Below, piece by piece: positions 55,374-64,000 of a DNA stretch of 64,000 nucleotides (its first letter is position 1; every line of letters begins with the position of its first letter). A model generated the notes under the pieces. The model saw only the letters and a program-made list of their open reading frames with translations. It made no database searches and had not been told where the DNA came from. The stretch lies in the NCBI RefSeq assembly GCF_030056795.1, contig NZ_JASHKQ010000001.1, positions 744,001 to 808,000 on the forward strand, in the 5' to 3' direction. Source of the DNA: Rhodococcus sp. IEGM 1381 (GTDB lineage: Bacteria; Actinomycetota; Actinomycetes; Mycobacteriales; Mycobacteriaceae). A program made the position numbers and the translations under genes.

Positions 55374-55416
55374 TACCGATCACAGTCTCACAGAGACCGA
55401 ACCGAAACGAGGACCG

Positions 55417-56397
55417 ATGCCCAGAAGGCTGACAGTGGTGTTGGCGCTGATCCCACTGCTCGTGCTGGCGCTCGCATCATGTGGCGTCACCCGAGGTGAC
55501 GAGGGCGAGGGACTGCACCGCATCCGGATGATGGTGCCCAACAGTCCCGGTGGTGGTTACGACCTCACCGCACGAAGCGCAGTGAAGATCATGGAAGAAA
55601 CCGACATCACCGGCCGCGTCGAGGTCTTCAACGTCATCGGAGCGGGCGGAACCGTCGCCATGGCTCGATTGATGAACGAGGCAGGCAACGACGACCTGAT
55701 GATGATGATGGGACTCGGTGTCGTCGGCGCGATGTACACCAACGGCTCGACCGATCGAGTCTCCGACGCCACCCCGCTCGCCAAGATCGTCGAAGAGCAA
55801 GAGGGGCTTCTCGTCCCCGCGGACTCGCCGTTCCAGACCGTCGGCGACTTCGTCGAGGCGTGGAAAGCAGATCCGTCGTCGGTGACGATCGGCGGAGGAT
55901 CGTCTCCGGGCGGGCCCGACCACCTGTTCCCGATGGAAACCGCTCGCACGGTGGGCGTGGATCCGACGGCCGTGAACTACGTGTCCTACGACGGCGGCGG
56001 CGATCTGTTGACCGCATTGCTGGGCAACAAGATTTCCGTAGGCACGTCGGGGTTGGGCGAGTACGTCGATCAGATCGAGGCCGGACAGGTGCGGGTGCTG
56101 GCCGTGTCGGGAGCCGAGCGACTGCCCGACATCGATGCACCGACCCTGACCGAAGCCGGCATCGATTTGCAGTTCACCAACTGGCGCGGTGTTCTCGCAC
56201 CGCCCGGCACACCCGAAGACGTTCGTGCACAGATGGTTGCGGCATTGACCGAGCTGCACGGCACCGACGAATGGAAGGAAGCGCTCGTGACGAACGGATG
56301 GATCGACGCATTCGAGACCGGACCTGCGTTCGAGCAGTTCCTGCGCGATCAGGATGCCCGGGTCGAGTCGACACTCACAGAATTGGGACTCGTATGA
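55417..56397 (+). CDS. tctC: Tripartite tricarboxylate transporter substrate-binding lipoprotein
   Basis: ATG 55417 gives 326 residues with a hydrophobic signal and lipobox LASC. The mature protein has the TctC landmarks VPNSPGGGYDLTAR, SSPGGPDHLFP and LAPPGTPEDVRAQM. It binds a carboxylate outside the membrane and delivers it to TctAB. The divergent CitA/CitB-type pair probably controls it. Confidence 0.94.
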   Translation: MPRRLTVVLALIPLLVLALASCGVTRGDEGEGLHRIRMMVPNSPGGGYDLTARSAVKIMEETDITGRVEVFNVIGAGGTVAMARLMNEAGNDDLMMMMGLGVVGAMYTNGSTDRVSDATPLAKIVEEQEGLLVPADSPFQTVGDFVEAWKADPSSVTIGGGSSPGGPDHLFPMETARTVGVDPTAVNYVSYDGGGDLLTALLGNKISVGTSGLGEYVDQIEAGQVRVLAVSGAERLPDIDAPTLTEAGIDLQFTNWRGVLAPPGTPEDVRAQMVAALTELHGTDEWKEALVTNGWIDAFETGPAFEQFLRDQDARVESTLTELGLV

Positions 56398-56933
56398 CCG
56401 CCACGGTCGACCGCACCGACGATGGCGGCGAGACCGGGTCGGAGCAGGTCGGTCCGGACCGCGCGCAGCTCCTGGTCTGCGCGGTACTGCTGGTGGTCGG
56501 CGTTTTCTTGATCGTCGATGCGCTTTCTCTCACAGCGGAATTCGCCAAGGTCGACCCCGTGGGCCCCAAGCTGATTCCTATTGTCGTCGGGATCGCGATG
56601 CTCGTCTGCTCCGTCCTTCTCGCCGTGGCCACTCTGCGAGGGAGTCGAGGCGAACAGGATGGCGGTGAAGATATCGACACCTCGACTCCGGCCGACTGGA
56701 AGACCGTCGGACTGCTCGTCGGTCTCTTCGTGGTGACGATCGTGCTGGTGGACACTCTGGGATGGGTCATCATCGGAGCGGTGCTCTTCGGCGGTGCCGC
56801 AACGATTCTCGGTAATCGGCATTGGATTCGTAACCTGGCGATCGGGCTCGTTCTCTCACTTCTGAGCTTCTACGCGTTCTATGTCGGGCTCGGAATACCG
56901 CTGCCTGCAGGCATTCTGGACGGAATACTCTGA
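56394..56933 (+). CDS. tctB: Tripartite tricarboxylate transporter small membrane subunit
   Basis: ATG 56394 overlaps the tctC stop (ATGA) and gives 179 residues with about four hydrophobic segments, including [18 protein letters not shown] and [17 protein letters not shown]. The acidic loop in between is variable. It is the TctB membrane subunit. Confidence 0.92.
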   Translation: MTATVDRTDDGGETGSEQVGPDRAQLLVCAVLLVVGVFLIVDALSLTAEFAKVDPVGPKLIPIVVGIAMLVCSVLLAVATLRGSRGEQDGGEDIDTSTPADWKTVGLLVGLFVVTIVLVDTLGWVIIGAVLFGGAATILGNRHWIRNLAIGLVLSLLSFYAFYVGLGIPLPAGILDGIL

Positions 56934-58459
56934 TGGACAATCTGAACTGGCTCATGCAAGGCTTCGCCGAAGCCGTGACCCCGATGAATCTGCTCTACGC
57001 GTGCATCGGAGTGCTCTTGGGCACCGCGGTGGGTGTTCTGCCCGGGATCGGCCCGGCAATGACTGTGGCACTGCTTCTTCCGATCACCTACAACGTCAGC
57101 CCCAGCGCCGCGTTCATCATGTTCGCGGGTATCTACTACGGCGGCATGTACGGCGGCTCGACCACGTCGATTCTGCTCAACACTCCGGGCGAATCGTCGT
57201 CGGTGATCACCGCTATCGAAGGCAACAAGATGGCCAAGGCCGGGCGAGCCGCTCAGGCGCTCGCCACGGCCGCCATCGGATCGTTCATCGCAGGCTCCAT
57301 CGGAACCATGCTGCTGGTGCTGTTCGCCCCCATCGTCTCGCGCTTCGCGGTGTCGCTGGGAGCGCCCTCGTACCTGGCAATCATGTTGCTGGCCTTGGTC
57401 GCTGTGACCGCAGTACTCGGCAGCTCGAAGCTGCGCGGATGCATCTCGCTGCTTCTGGGACTTGCCATCGGACTCGTGGGAATCGACTTCCTCACCGGCC
57501 AGCCCAGAGCCACTTTCGGTGTCGCGCAGCTCTCCGATGGAATCGACATCGTGGTCATTGCCGTCGCAGTGTTCGCACTGGGCGAGGCACTCTGGGTCGC
57601 TGCACATCTGCGCCGCAAGCCCGCCGAGGTGATTCCCGTCGGGCGTCCCTGGATGGGCAAGAGCGATTGGAAGCGATCCTGGAAGCCGTGGTTGCGCGGT
57701 ACCGCGTACGGATTCCCGTTCGGCGCGTTGCCGGCAGGCGGGGCCGAGCTGCCGACATTCCTGTCGTACATCACCGAGAAGAAGCTCTCCAAGCATCCAG
57801 AAGAGTTCGGCAAGGGAGCCATCGAGGGTGTCGCAGGACCGGAGGCCGCCAACAACGCTTCTGCCGCAGGCACTCTCGTGCCGATGCTGTCACTGGGGCT
57901 TCCCACCAACGCCACTGCGGCAGTCATGCTCACCGCATTCGTCTCGTATGGAATTCAGCCCGGACCGACGCTGTTCGACAAAGAACCGCTGCTGATCTGG
58001 ACGTTGATCGCGAGCTTGTTCATCGGTAACTTCCTACTGCTCGTGCTCAACCTCCCGTTGGCGCCGCTGTGGGCAAAGCTCCTGCGCACGCCGCGGCCGT
58101 ATCTGTACGCAGGAATTCTGTTCTTCGCGGTGCTGGGTGCCTACGCCGTCAATCTCCAGTGGCTGGATCTGGTTCTGCTGCTGATCTTCGGATTGCTCGG
58201 CTTGATGATGCGGCGCTTCGGATTACCCGTCCTGCCGCTCATCATCGGAGTCATCCTCGGCCCGCGCGTCGAGCGTCAGTTGCGCCAGACACTGCAGCTC
58301 GGTGGCGGCGAATGGAGCAGCATCTTGTCCGAGCCCATCGCCATCGCGGTCTACGTCATCATCGTTCTGCTGCTGGCTGCGCCTTTCGTGGCAAAGCTCG
58401 TACGACCCCGTACTGCTTTTAGTGCTCCCACCCTCGAGAAGACGAAGGAAGACGCATGA
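56933..58459 (+). CDS. tctA: Tripartite tricarboxylate transporter large membrane subunit
   Basis: The 508-residue protein begins at ATG sharing one base with the tctB stop. TctA signature segments [37 protein letters not shown], and [13 protein letters not shown] are present, with about 11-12 hydrophobic helices. It forms the transport channel with TctB. Confidence 0.95.
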   Translation: MDNLNWLMQGFAEAVTPMNLLYACIGVLLGTAVGVLPGIGPAMTVALLLPITYNVSPSAAFIMFAGIYYGGMYGGSTTSILLNTPGESSSVITAIEGNKMAKAGRAAQALATAAIGSFIAGSIGTMLLVLFAPIVSRFAVSLGAPSYLAIMLLALVAVTAVLGSSKLRGCISLLLGLAIGLVGIDFLTGQPRATFGVAQLSDGIDIVVIAVAVFALGEALWVAAHLRRKPAEVIPVGRPWMGKSDWKRSWKPWLRGTAYGFPFGALPAGGAELPTFLSYITEKKLSKHPEEFGKGAIEGVAGPEAANNASAAGTLVPMLSLGLPTNATAAVMLTAFVSYGIQPGPTLFDKEPLLIWTLIASLFIGNFLLLVLNLPLAPLWAKLLRTPRPYLYAGILFFAVLGAYAVNLQWLDLVLLLIFGLLGLMMRRFGLPVLPLIIGVILGPRVERQLRQTLQLGGGEWSSILSEPIAIAVYVIIVLLLAAPFVAKLVRPRTAFSAPTLEKTKEDA

Positions 58460-58845
58460 TTGTCGTCGGCTACACCCCTGACAAATTCGGTGCCGCGGCA
58501 CTCGAACACGGAATCGCCGAGGCGAAGTTTCGCGGCACCGGGCTCAAGGTCGTCAACACCTCCACCGGTGACTCATTGGCCGATCCGCGATTCGCCGATT
58601 CCGAAGCCATGACGGAGTTGCACGCCACTCTCGATCGTTCCGGGGTCGAGTATGTCCTGGACCAGGCCGTGGTCTCGGATACCGTCGACGCGCTGCTCAC
58701 CGTCATGGACGGCGACGATGCCGACGTACTGGTCATCGGGATCAGGCACCGATCAGCAGTGGGCAAATTGCTGATGGGCAGCTCCGCTCAGCAGCTGCTG
58801 CTCTCGTGCCCCAAGCCGGTTCTAGCAGTCAAACCGCCTCGGTAG
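58456..58845 (+). CDS. Universal stress protein (UspA type)
   Basis: The 129-residue protein overlaps tctA by ATGA. The nucleotide-binding pattern G-2x-G-9x-G-S is seen near the C-terminus ([15 protein letters not shown]), with the preceding [11 protein letters not shown]. UspA proteins bind ATP or AMP. Co-transcription with a tct transporter is known in other actinobacteria and suggests a link to transporter regulation. Confidence 0.9.
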   Translation: MIVVGYTPDKFGAAALEHGIAEAKFRGTGLKVVNTSTGDSLADPRFADSEAMTELHATLDRSGVEYVLDQAVVSDTVDALLTVMDGDDADVLVIGIRHRSAVGKLLMGSSAQQLLLSCPKPVLAVKPPR

Positions 58846-58870
58846 CAATCTGTTTCGGTCGTGCCGTTAT

Positions 58871-58901
58871 CGCCTGCTCCGCCATTAGTGCGGAGCAGGC
58901 G
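58871..58901. terminator. Strong bidirectional terminator
   Basis: CGCCTGCTCCGC-N7-GCGGAGCAGGCG is a perfect 12-base stem between the convergent usp and LLM genes. A short T run follows at 58908-58911 on the + strand. It is well placed to end both transcripts. Confidence 0.85.
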
Positions 58902-58910
58902 ACAGCGTTT

Positions 58911-59897
58911 TCAGACGAGCGGCTTCAATGCCTTACCTGCGAGTTCGACGGCACCCGGCTGGTGGCCGTTGGTGATCAGGTTGATGATGACGCCGTCGAT
59001 GCCCTGATCGAGGACGCGCTTCTGCACCTGCTCGGCGACATCGTCGGGGGTTCCGCAGAAGTGCCGATCGGTGGCCTTCGCGGCGTCCTCCTCGGACAGG
59101 TTCGTCAGGTCGAGGCCCTGCTTCAGCACGAACTCACGCTGCAGCTCCTTGGCCTTGTCGCCGTCCTCGTCGATGATGACGAAGGCGAGGAAGCTCGTTT
59201 CGAGGTCCTTCGGGTCGCGGTCGACCTCCTCGCACCGTGCTTGGACGGCAGCCATCTTACGAGGCAATTCCTGTGCGTCACAGATGATGTTGAGGTGATC
59301 GGCGAACTGGGCGGCCAGGCCGAACGTCTTCTTCTCGCCACCGCCGCCGAGCATGATCGGAAGATCGTCGCGGATGCGGGGCTCGTTCATCGCGTTTTCG
59401 ACCTGATACCAGAGGCCGTCGAACGTGGGACGCTGTCCGCGCAGCATCGGTTCGATGATCTGCAGGGCCTCGTCGAGACGCTCGAACCGATCGGTGAACG
59501 TACCGAATTCGAGTCCGAAGCTCTGATGCTCGAGTTCGTACCAGCCGGCTCCGATGCCGAGAATCGCCCGACCGCCGCTGACGACGTCGAGGGTGGTGAC
59601 GGTCTTGGCCAGGATCGCCGGATTGCGGTAGGTGTTTCCGGTGACCAAGGCGGAGAGCTGGATGGTGTCGGTGGCCGTCGCGAGGGCGGACAGCGCGGAG
59701 TAGGCCTCGAGCATCGGCTCGTCGGGCTTGCCGATTCCGGGAAGTTGGTAGAAGTGATCCATCACGAACGCGGTGTCGAACCCGGCCGCTTCGGCCTCGC
59801 GCGCCTGCGCGATGACCTGGGGAAAGAGTTCTGCGACCGAACCGTCGTAGCTGAAGTTGGGCATCTGGTAACCGAGGCGAATAGTCACGGAAGCCAC
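58911..59897 (-). CDS. LLM-class (probably F420-dependent) oxidoreductase
   Basis: GTG 59897 gives 328 residues of the luciferase-like TIM barrel. Features include AREAEAAGFDTAFVMDH, LSALVTGNTYRNPAILAKTVTTLDVVSGGRA split over residues 80-115, GIGAGWYELEHQSFG and PIMLGGGGEKKT. F420 rather than FMN is usual for these in Mycobacteriales; the substrate is unknown. Confidence 0.9.
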   Translation of the reverse strand: MASVTIRLGYQMPNFSYDGSVAELFPQVIAQAREAEAAGFDTAFVMDHFYQLPGIGKPDEPMLEAYSALSALATATDTIQLSALVTGNTYRNPAILAKTVTTLDVVSGGRAILGIGAGWYELEHQSFGLEFGTFTDRFERLDEALQIIEPMLRGQRPTFDGLWYQVENAMNEPRIRDDLPIMLGGGGEKKTFGLAAQFADHLNIICDAQELPRKMAAVQARCEEVDRDPKDLETSFLAFVIIDEDGDKAKELQREFVLKQGLDLTNLSEEDAAKATDRHFCGTPDDVAEQVQKRVLDQGIDGVIINLITNGHQPGAVELAGKALKPLV

Positions 59898-59947
59898 GCT
59901 ACTCGGATATCGGCCCGTGGCACGTGCGAGAGCGTGATAATTCGACG

Positions 59948-60328
59948 ATGACCATCATGGATCTGACCAGGCAGCCCTTCTCCGGGTTTGCTGTCGACGA
60001 CCTACCCGCGGCGCGAACCTTCTACGCCGAGACGCTGGAACTGACGGTGACCGACAACGAGATGGGGATGCTCGAACTGCACCTGGGGACGGGCGCGATC
60101 GTGCTGATCTATCCGCGTCCCGGTCACGTGCCCGCCCAGTACACTATCTTGAACTTCCCGGTTGCCGATATCGAGAGCGCCGTCGGTGCCCTGACCGCGA
60201 AAGGAGTTGCGTTCGAGCAGTATCCGGAGATGGGCACCGACGAGAAGGGCATCTTTCGACATGGTGGGCCGCTGATCGCCTGGTTCACGGACCCGGCGGG
60301 CAATGTGTTGTCGGTGTTGGAGGGCTGA
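59948..60328 (+). CDS. VOC/glyoxalase-family protein
   Basis: ATG 59948 gives 126 residues with paired VOC modules (FSGFAVDDLPAARTFYAETL and FTDPAGNVLSVLEG at the ends). Metal ligands are not complete, so it may bind rather than transform a small molecule. Confidence 0.87.
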   Translation: MTIMDLTRQPFSGFAVDDLPAARTFYAETLELTVTDNEMGMLELHLGTGAIVLIYPRPGHVPAQYTILNFPVADIESAVGALTAKGVAFEQYPEMGTDEKGIFRHGGPLIAWFTDPAGNVLSVLEG

Positions 60329-60366
60329 CCGCTAGGCGCCCGGGAGTGGAGCCTGCGGAACGACCC

Positions 60367-61476
60367 TCAAGCTGTCGGGGTTCCTTGGGCGAGGGTGACT
60401 GTGCCGGTGGTGGTTATGCCTGCGTCGTCAACCCATTCGACGACGGCGGAATCACCCGGGACGCGGCCGATGAGCGCCTGAGACAGATCCGACGAGGACT
60501 GCACCTCCGTTCCGTCGAGCGAGACGATGATGTCTCCCGCCGACAAGCCAAGAATTTCGGCCGGGGAATCGGAGTTCACCGAGACGACGGCAGCCCCGAT
60601 CGCCGGCTTGTTGTCGAACACCGACACGTCACGTACCGAGACCCCGAAATACGGCGTCGGGCCCACATGCACTGTGCCGCCGGACTGCCCGGCCAGTACC
60701 TGATCGAGCACAGCAACCGCCTCGCCGATGGGGACAGCGTAGGCCTCGGGCGCCTGGGGCGGTACGAACTCGGTGCCGTTGCGTGCGTCGTCCGACAACC
60801 CGGCGGTGTTCACACCCACCACCCTGCCCCAGGCGTCGAACAGTGGCCCACCCGAATCCCCTGCTCGCACATCGGCATCGACGCGAATCATCTTGTCCAG
60901 CGTGTTCCGCGAGCCGTCCACCGAACTGCGGGTGCGCACCTGCTGATCGAGGGCGGTCACGGTGCCGGGTGCCGGCACCAATACTCCTGCGCCCGAGGCA
61001 TTCCCGATGGCCGTGACGGCATCACCCACGTCGGGAAGTGGGTCCGGGGCCAACTCGACCACTGGCAGGTCGGCCGCGGTGATCAATTGCACGACCGCGA
61101 CGTCACGAGATTTGTCGTAACCCAGCACGGTGGCGTCGTAGATCAGTCCGTTGCCCATGTTCACTGCGGTGATTTCGGTGGCGAACTCCACGACGTGGAA
61201 GTTCGTGAGCACGATCCCATCGGGAGCGACGACGAAGCCGGTGCCGGCGACCCCGGAGAAGCCGGCGGACGCCGACAGTGTGACGACGGCTGGATCGACC
61301 CGAGCCGAAAGCTCGTCGAGTGTCAGTGGTGGTGGTTCGACGACGGGAGCAACGGGTGGGACGGGTGCAGGCGCAGCAGCGAAGTCCGCGGTTCCGGGAT
61401 CGAGTGGTGGCGTCGCGAACAGCCACACACCGGCAGCGACCAGCGTCAGAACCACCGCTCGTCCACCCGACCGCAT
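60367..61476 (-). CDS. Secreted S1C serine protease with PDZ domain (PepA-like)
   Basis: The 369-residue protein has an N-terminal hydrophobic signal segment and a proline-rich linker. The trypsin triad is His in TNFHVV, Asp in KSRDVAVVQL and Ser in RAGDSGGPL. A C-terminal PDZ domain (from about residue 275) has YFGVSVRD and LGLSAGDIIVSLDG. It resembles PepA (Rv0125) of mycobacteria. Likely an extracytoplasmic protease. Confidence 0.92.
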   Translation of the reverse strand: MRSGGRAVVLTLVAAGVWLFATPPLDPGTADFAAAPAPVPPVAPVVEPPPLTLDELSARVDPAVVTLSASAGFSGVAGTGFVVAPDGIVLTNFHVVEFATEITAVNMGNGLIYDATVLGYDKSRDVAVVQLITAADLPVVELAPDPLPDVGDAVTAIGNASGAGVLVPAPGTVTALDQQVRTRSSVDGSRNTLDKMIRVDADVRAGDSGGPLFDAWGRVVGVNTAGLSDDARNGTEFVPPQAPEAYAVPIGEAVAVLDQVLAGQSGGTVHVGPTPYFGVSVRDVSVFDNKPAIGAAVVSVNSDSPAEILGLSAGDIIVSLDGTEVQSSSDLSQALIGRVPGDSAVVEWVDDAGITTTGTVTLAQGTPTA

Positions 61477-61514
61477 AGAGATCGATTATGGTCCGGTGGC
61501 GTCGGAGGTGCCAG

Positions 61515-63059
61515 CTAGTTGACGATCACGGCCCGCGGAACGTCGGCGCGCAACGTGAAATCGGTGACGAATTCGCCATCCTCGGGTCCGTACCGGCTCT
61601 TGATGTCGTAGTTCTCGACGTCGAAAGCGTCGAGCGTGGGTGAGTGCGACGTGACGGCCATCGTCGCGCCGTCGACGTCGAATTGGAGCAGACGCTGAAA
61701 GCCGGTACTGCGTTCGCCGTCGACCTCGAAGTACTGGTAGTCGGCCAATAGCTGCACGACGGTACGGTCGGTGTCGCCGACATTTTCGTCGACCACGGCA
61801 ACCTGGCCGTCCACGTGCCCGGACAATACGAGGAAGACCGACTCGTGCGGTACGACGAGTCGATTCCAGATCTGTTGACCCGAACTCGATCCGATATCGC
61901 CGAACCCCATCAGTTTCTTCTCGCCGAGTTCGTCGAGGTAGTAGTGCGTGCCGATGACGACGTTGCGGTCGGGGTGATCGTCGAGTACCCGTTCTGCCCA
62001 CTGCATGACCTTCTCGGGTGGGTTGTAGCCGATGAAGAGCATGAGAAATTTCGCGCCGGCGATGTCGACCAGATCGTAGTGCGCCGAATTGTCCTCGGCG
62101 GTAAAGGAACCGCCCCAGTACGGCTGATCACGATAGCGCTGCGGGCCGAAGTACTCGTTGTAGAGCGCGTGATTCTTCTCGTGCTCACCGGGAACCAACT
62201 TGCCTGCTGCGTTCCAGATGTTGTCGTGGTTGCCGGGCAGCACGCCGTGGGCAATGCCGGCATCTTCCAGGATGCTCATGGACTCGCTGGCAGCCTCGAA
62301 TTCCCTGCGCGCCTGGGTATCCGGGCGACCGGGGCTGATCCAGCTCTGAATGAGGTCGCCGGTGTGCATGCTGTAGTCGATCTTCAGCTCGTCGGCGTTG
62401 TCGGCAGTCCACTGCGTCATGTCCGAATACACACCGGGGTCGTCGCGAGAGATGTACTGGGTATCGGTGATGTGTTGGAGCGCGAAGTCGTAGGTGTCTG
62501 GGTCGGCGAAAGCCTTGTCGGGGGTGGCGTTGGTCTCGGCGAACGAACGGTCCACTCGGGGACTGTCGATGACGAGAACCTCGATAGTGCCGCTCTCACT
62601 GGCTACGTCGGCGCTGAGTTCGATCGGACCACCGGGTGTTGCAGGCTCTGCTGCTGCTAGCGCCGGACTCCAATCGGCCGTCGATTCGTTCCACACGTGC
62701 AATGCGAGATCGTTGGTGCTGACCGATCGACCGGACCACGTGAGCGTCGTTCTCTCGGTCCCAGGAACGACCGAGACGGTGTATCGCAGATACGGGTACT
62801 CGTCCCACCCGGAAGTCTGCATCTCGGTGGTCGACGATTCGACACCGAACTCGTGCGTTGTCGGATCCGGTACTGCGGCGATCCCCGCCACCATCGACGT
62901 GGTGATCGCTGCGGGCACCGTTGTCAACCCGACACCAGGTACCGCAGCGGCCTGGCGAGGTGCCGGCTGATCGCGACGCTCGGCTGCCGCGTCGGCACCA
63001 GTGAGGGCGAGCAGCACACAGGTCAGCGCCAGGGAGCCGAATGCCGATGGGCGCTTCAT
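61515..63059 (-). CDS. Secreted calcineurin-like metallophosphoesterase
   Basis: ATG 63059 gives 514 residues with a signal peptide. An N-terminal beta-sandwich of about 190 residues precedes the phosphoesterase domain, whose metal motifs are DTQY (with Gln in place of the usual His), HTGDLIQ, PGNHDN, GTHYY and SGHVDGQ. The substrate is unknown; wall-linked or extracellular phosphoesters are likely. Confidence 0.9.
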   Translation of the reverse strand: MKRPSAFGSLALTCVLLALTGADAAAERRDQPAPRQAAAVPGVGLTTVPAAITTSMVAGIAAVPDPTTHEFGVESSTTEMQTSGWDEYPYLRYTVSVVPGTERTTLTWSGRSVSTNDLALHVWNESTADWSPALAAAEPATPGGPIELSADVASESGTIEVLVIDSPRVDRSFAETNATPDKAFADPDTYDFALQHITDTQYISRDDPGVYSDMTQWTADNADELKIDYSMHTGDLIQSWISPGRPDTQARREFEAASESMSILEDAGIAHGVLPGNHDNIWNAAGKLVPGEHEKNHALYNEYFGPQRYRDQPYWGGSFTAEDNSAHYDLVDIAGAKFLMLFIGYNPPEKVMQWAERVLDDHPDRNVVIGTHYYLDELGEKKLMGFGDIGSSSGQQIWNRLVVPHESVFLVLSGHVDGQVAVVDENVGDTDRTVVQLLADYQYFEVDGERSTGFQRLLQFDVDGATMAVTSHSPTLDAFDVENYDIKSRYGPEDGEFVTDFTLRADVPRAVIVN

Positions 63060-63128
63060 GTCTTCGAGGCTACCGATACCAGCGCCAGAGTCGCGGCGTC
63101 GACGGTAGCGCCCGTCTACAGTCAGCTC

Positions 63129-63962
63129 ATGTCCGCGCAGCATCGACCTCGGGTTTCGATCGGTATTTCGGGCTGGACCTACGCGCCGTGGCGGGGAGAT
63201 TTCTATCCGGCGGGCTTGGCGCATCGAAAGGAGCTCGGGTACGCGTCCGAACACCTGACGTCGATCGAGATCAACGGCACCTTCTACGCGATGCAGAAGC
63301 CGTCGAGCTTCACCAAGTGGCGCGACGAAACCCCCGACGACTTCGTCTTCTCCATCAAGGGTGGGCGATACGTCACGCACATCAAACGGCTCGTGGGCGT
63401 CGAGAGTGCACTCGCGAACTTCTTCGCCACCGGTGTGTTGACTCTGGGCGACAAACTGGGTCCGTTCCTGTGGCAGTTGCCGCCCAACCTCGAATTCGAC
63501 GCGCAGAAAGTAGCGGACTTCTGTGCGCTATTGCCTCGAACAGTGTCAGCTGCAGTGTCGTTGGCGGAATCACGGGACGACAAGTTGGCAGAGGATCGAG
63601 TGCTGTTGCCTGCTGCGTCGTCTCTTCCACTTCGGCACTGCGTGGAGGCCAGACATCAGAGCTTCGCCTCCGACGAAGCGGTGGAGTTGTTGCGGCAAAA
63701 CGATATTGCGTTCGTCGTTGCAGACACTGCCGGCAAGTATCCGTACGTCGATACTCCGACAGCGAATTTCATGTATGCCCGACTCCACGGCGACGAGGAG
63801 TTGTACGCCAGCGGCTACACCGATGAGGCGTTGGATCACTGGGCCACCAAGATCTCCGAGTGGACGTCGACGGGAAGGGACGTCTACGTGTACTTCGACA
63901 ACGACATCAAGGGCTACGCGCCGTTCGACGCCATGAGGCTCATCGAGCGCGTCGGTAGGTGA
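63129..63962 (+). CDS. DUF72 TIM-barrel protein
   Basis: The 277-residue protein has the DUF72 landmarks GISGWTYAPWRGDFYP, SIEINGTFYAMQKP, FLWQLPPN and VYVYFDNDIKGYAP. The family is conserved but lacks a firmly assigned function. It starts at ATG 63129 and runs close to the window end. Confidence 0.92.
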   Translation: MSAQHRPRVSIGISGWTYAPWRGDFYPAGLAHRKELGYASEHLTSIEINGTFYAMQKPSSFTKWRDETPDDFVFSIKGGRYVTHIKRLVGVESALANFFATGVLTLGDKLGPFLWQLPPNLEFDAQKVADFCALLPRTVSAAVSLAESRDDKLAEDRVLLPAASSLPLRHCVEARHQSFASDEAVELLRQNDIAFVVADTAGKYPYVDTPTANFMYARLHGDEELYASGYTDEALDHWATKISEWTSTGRDVYVYFDNDIKGYAPFDAMRLIERVGR

Positions 63963-64000
63963 GTATTCCGTTTTCTAGCATTTTCTCAATACTGGCTGGC

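Noticed and set aside
1..64000. CRISPR arrays, insertion sequences, integrases or prophage genes
   Set aside because: No regularly spaced repeats, transposase or integrase-like reading frames were seen on either strand.

Overview
The window is GC-rich, gene-dense actinobacterial chromosome. A Rhodococcus-like member of the Mycobacteriales fits best. Supporting signs are a DUF222/HNH (13E12-type) protein, an F420-type luciferase-like oxidoreductase, a PepA-like S1C protease, frequent GTG starts, many ATGA gene overlaps and very short intergenic gaps. The genus is inferred from gene content, not proven. I see no rRNA, tRNA, CRISPR array or insertion sequence.

Positions 1-4600: a truncated GGDEF protein, a GliT-type flavoprotein with a palindromic upstream site, three very small genes, an SGNH lipoprotein and a LysE-type exporter. 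Positions 4524-12835: an operon of APC permease, two DUF1989 (urea-carboxylase-associated) proteins, a carboxyltransferase-only KipA/KipI protein and allophanate hydrolase, divergent from a TetR-SDR pair. This matches a guanidine or urea nitrogen operon, but the biotin carboxylase and biotin carrier domains are missing. Positions 12850-14101: a DUF985 cupin and a spermidine-synthase-like protein.

Positions 14098-25743: a purine-ring catabolism block. Leftward genes are uraD, uraH, urate oxidase, an NCS2 permease and an IclR regulator. Rightward genes are a stand-alone AtzF C-terminal-domain protein, hyi, glxR, gcl, glycerate kinase, allantoicase and allantoinase. Together they take urate to glycerate. 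No recognised ureidoglycolate lyase is present, and the 131-residue first gene of the rightward operon is a candidate to fill that gap. Positions 25740-30004: an apparent accessory interval with the DUF222/HNH protein, a gene-poor stretch and a MarR/alpha-beta hydrolase pair. Positions 30171-39466: a xanthine dehydrogenase operon (FAD, 2Fe-2S, an inserted 8-oxoguanine-deaminase-like amidohydrolase, Mo subunit, AzgA-type permease, XdhC) divergent from a PucR regulator. Blocks 4.5-12.8, 14-25.7 and 30-39.5 kb thus form a locus running from purine bases to glycerate, allophanate and ammonia.

Positions 39480-64000 are mixed: a GGDEF-EAL protein, a flippase-like protein with a pseudokinase domain, an MFS exporter with a divergent ArsR regulator and two palindromic operators, a glycosyltransferase, an FMN glutamate-synthase-like protein, three tandem AIM24 paralogues, a CitA/CitB-type two-component system divergent from a tctCBA-usp operon, an LLM oxidoreductase, a periplasmic serine protease, a secreted metallophosphoesterase and a DUF72 protein.
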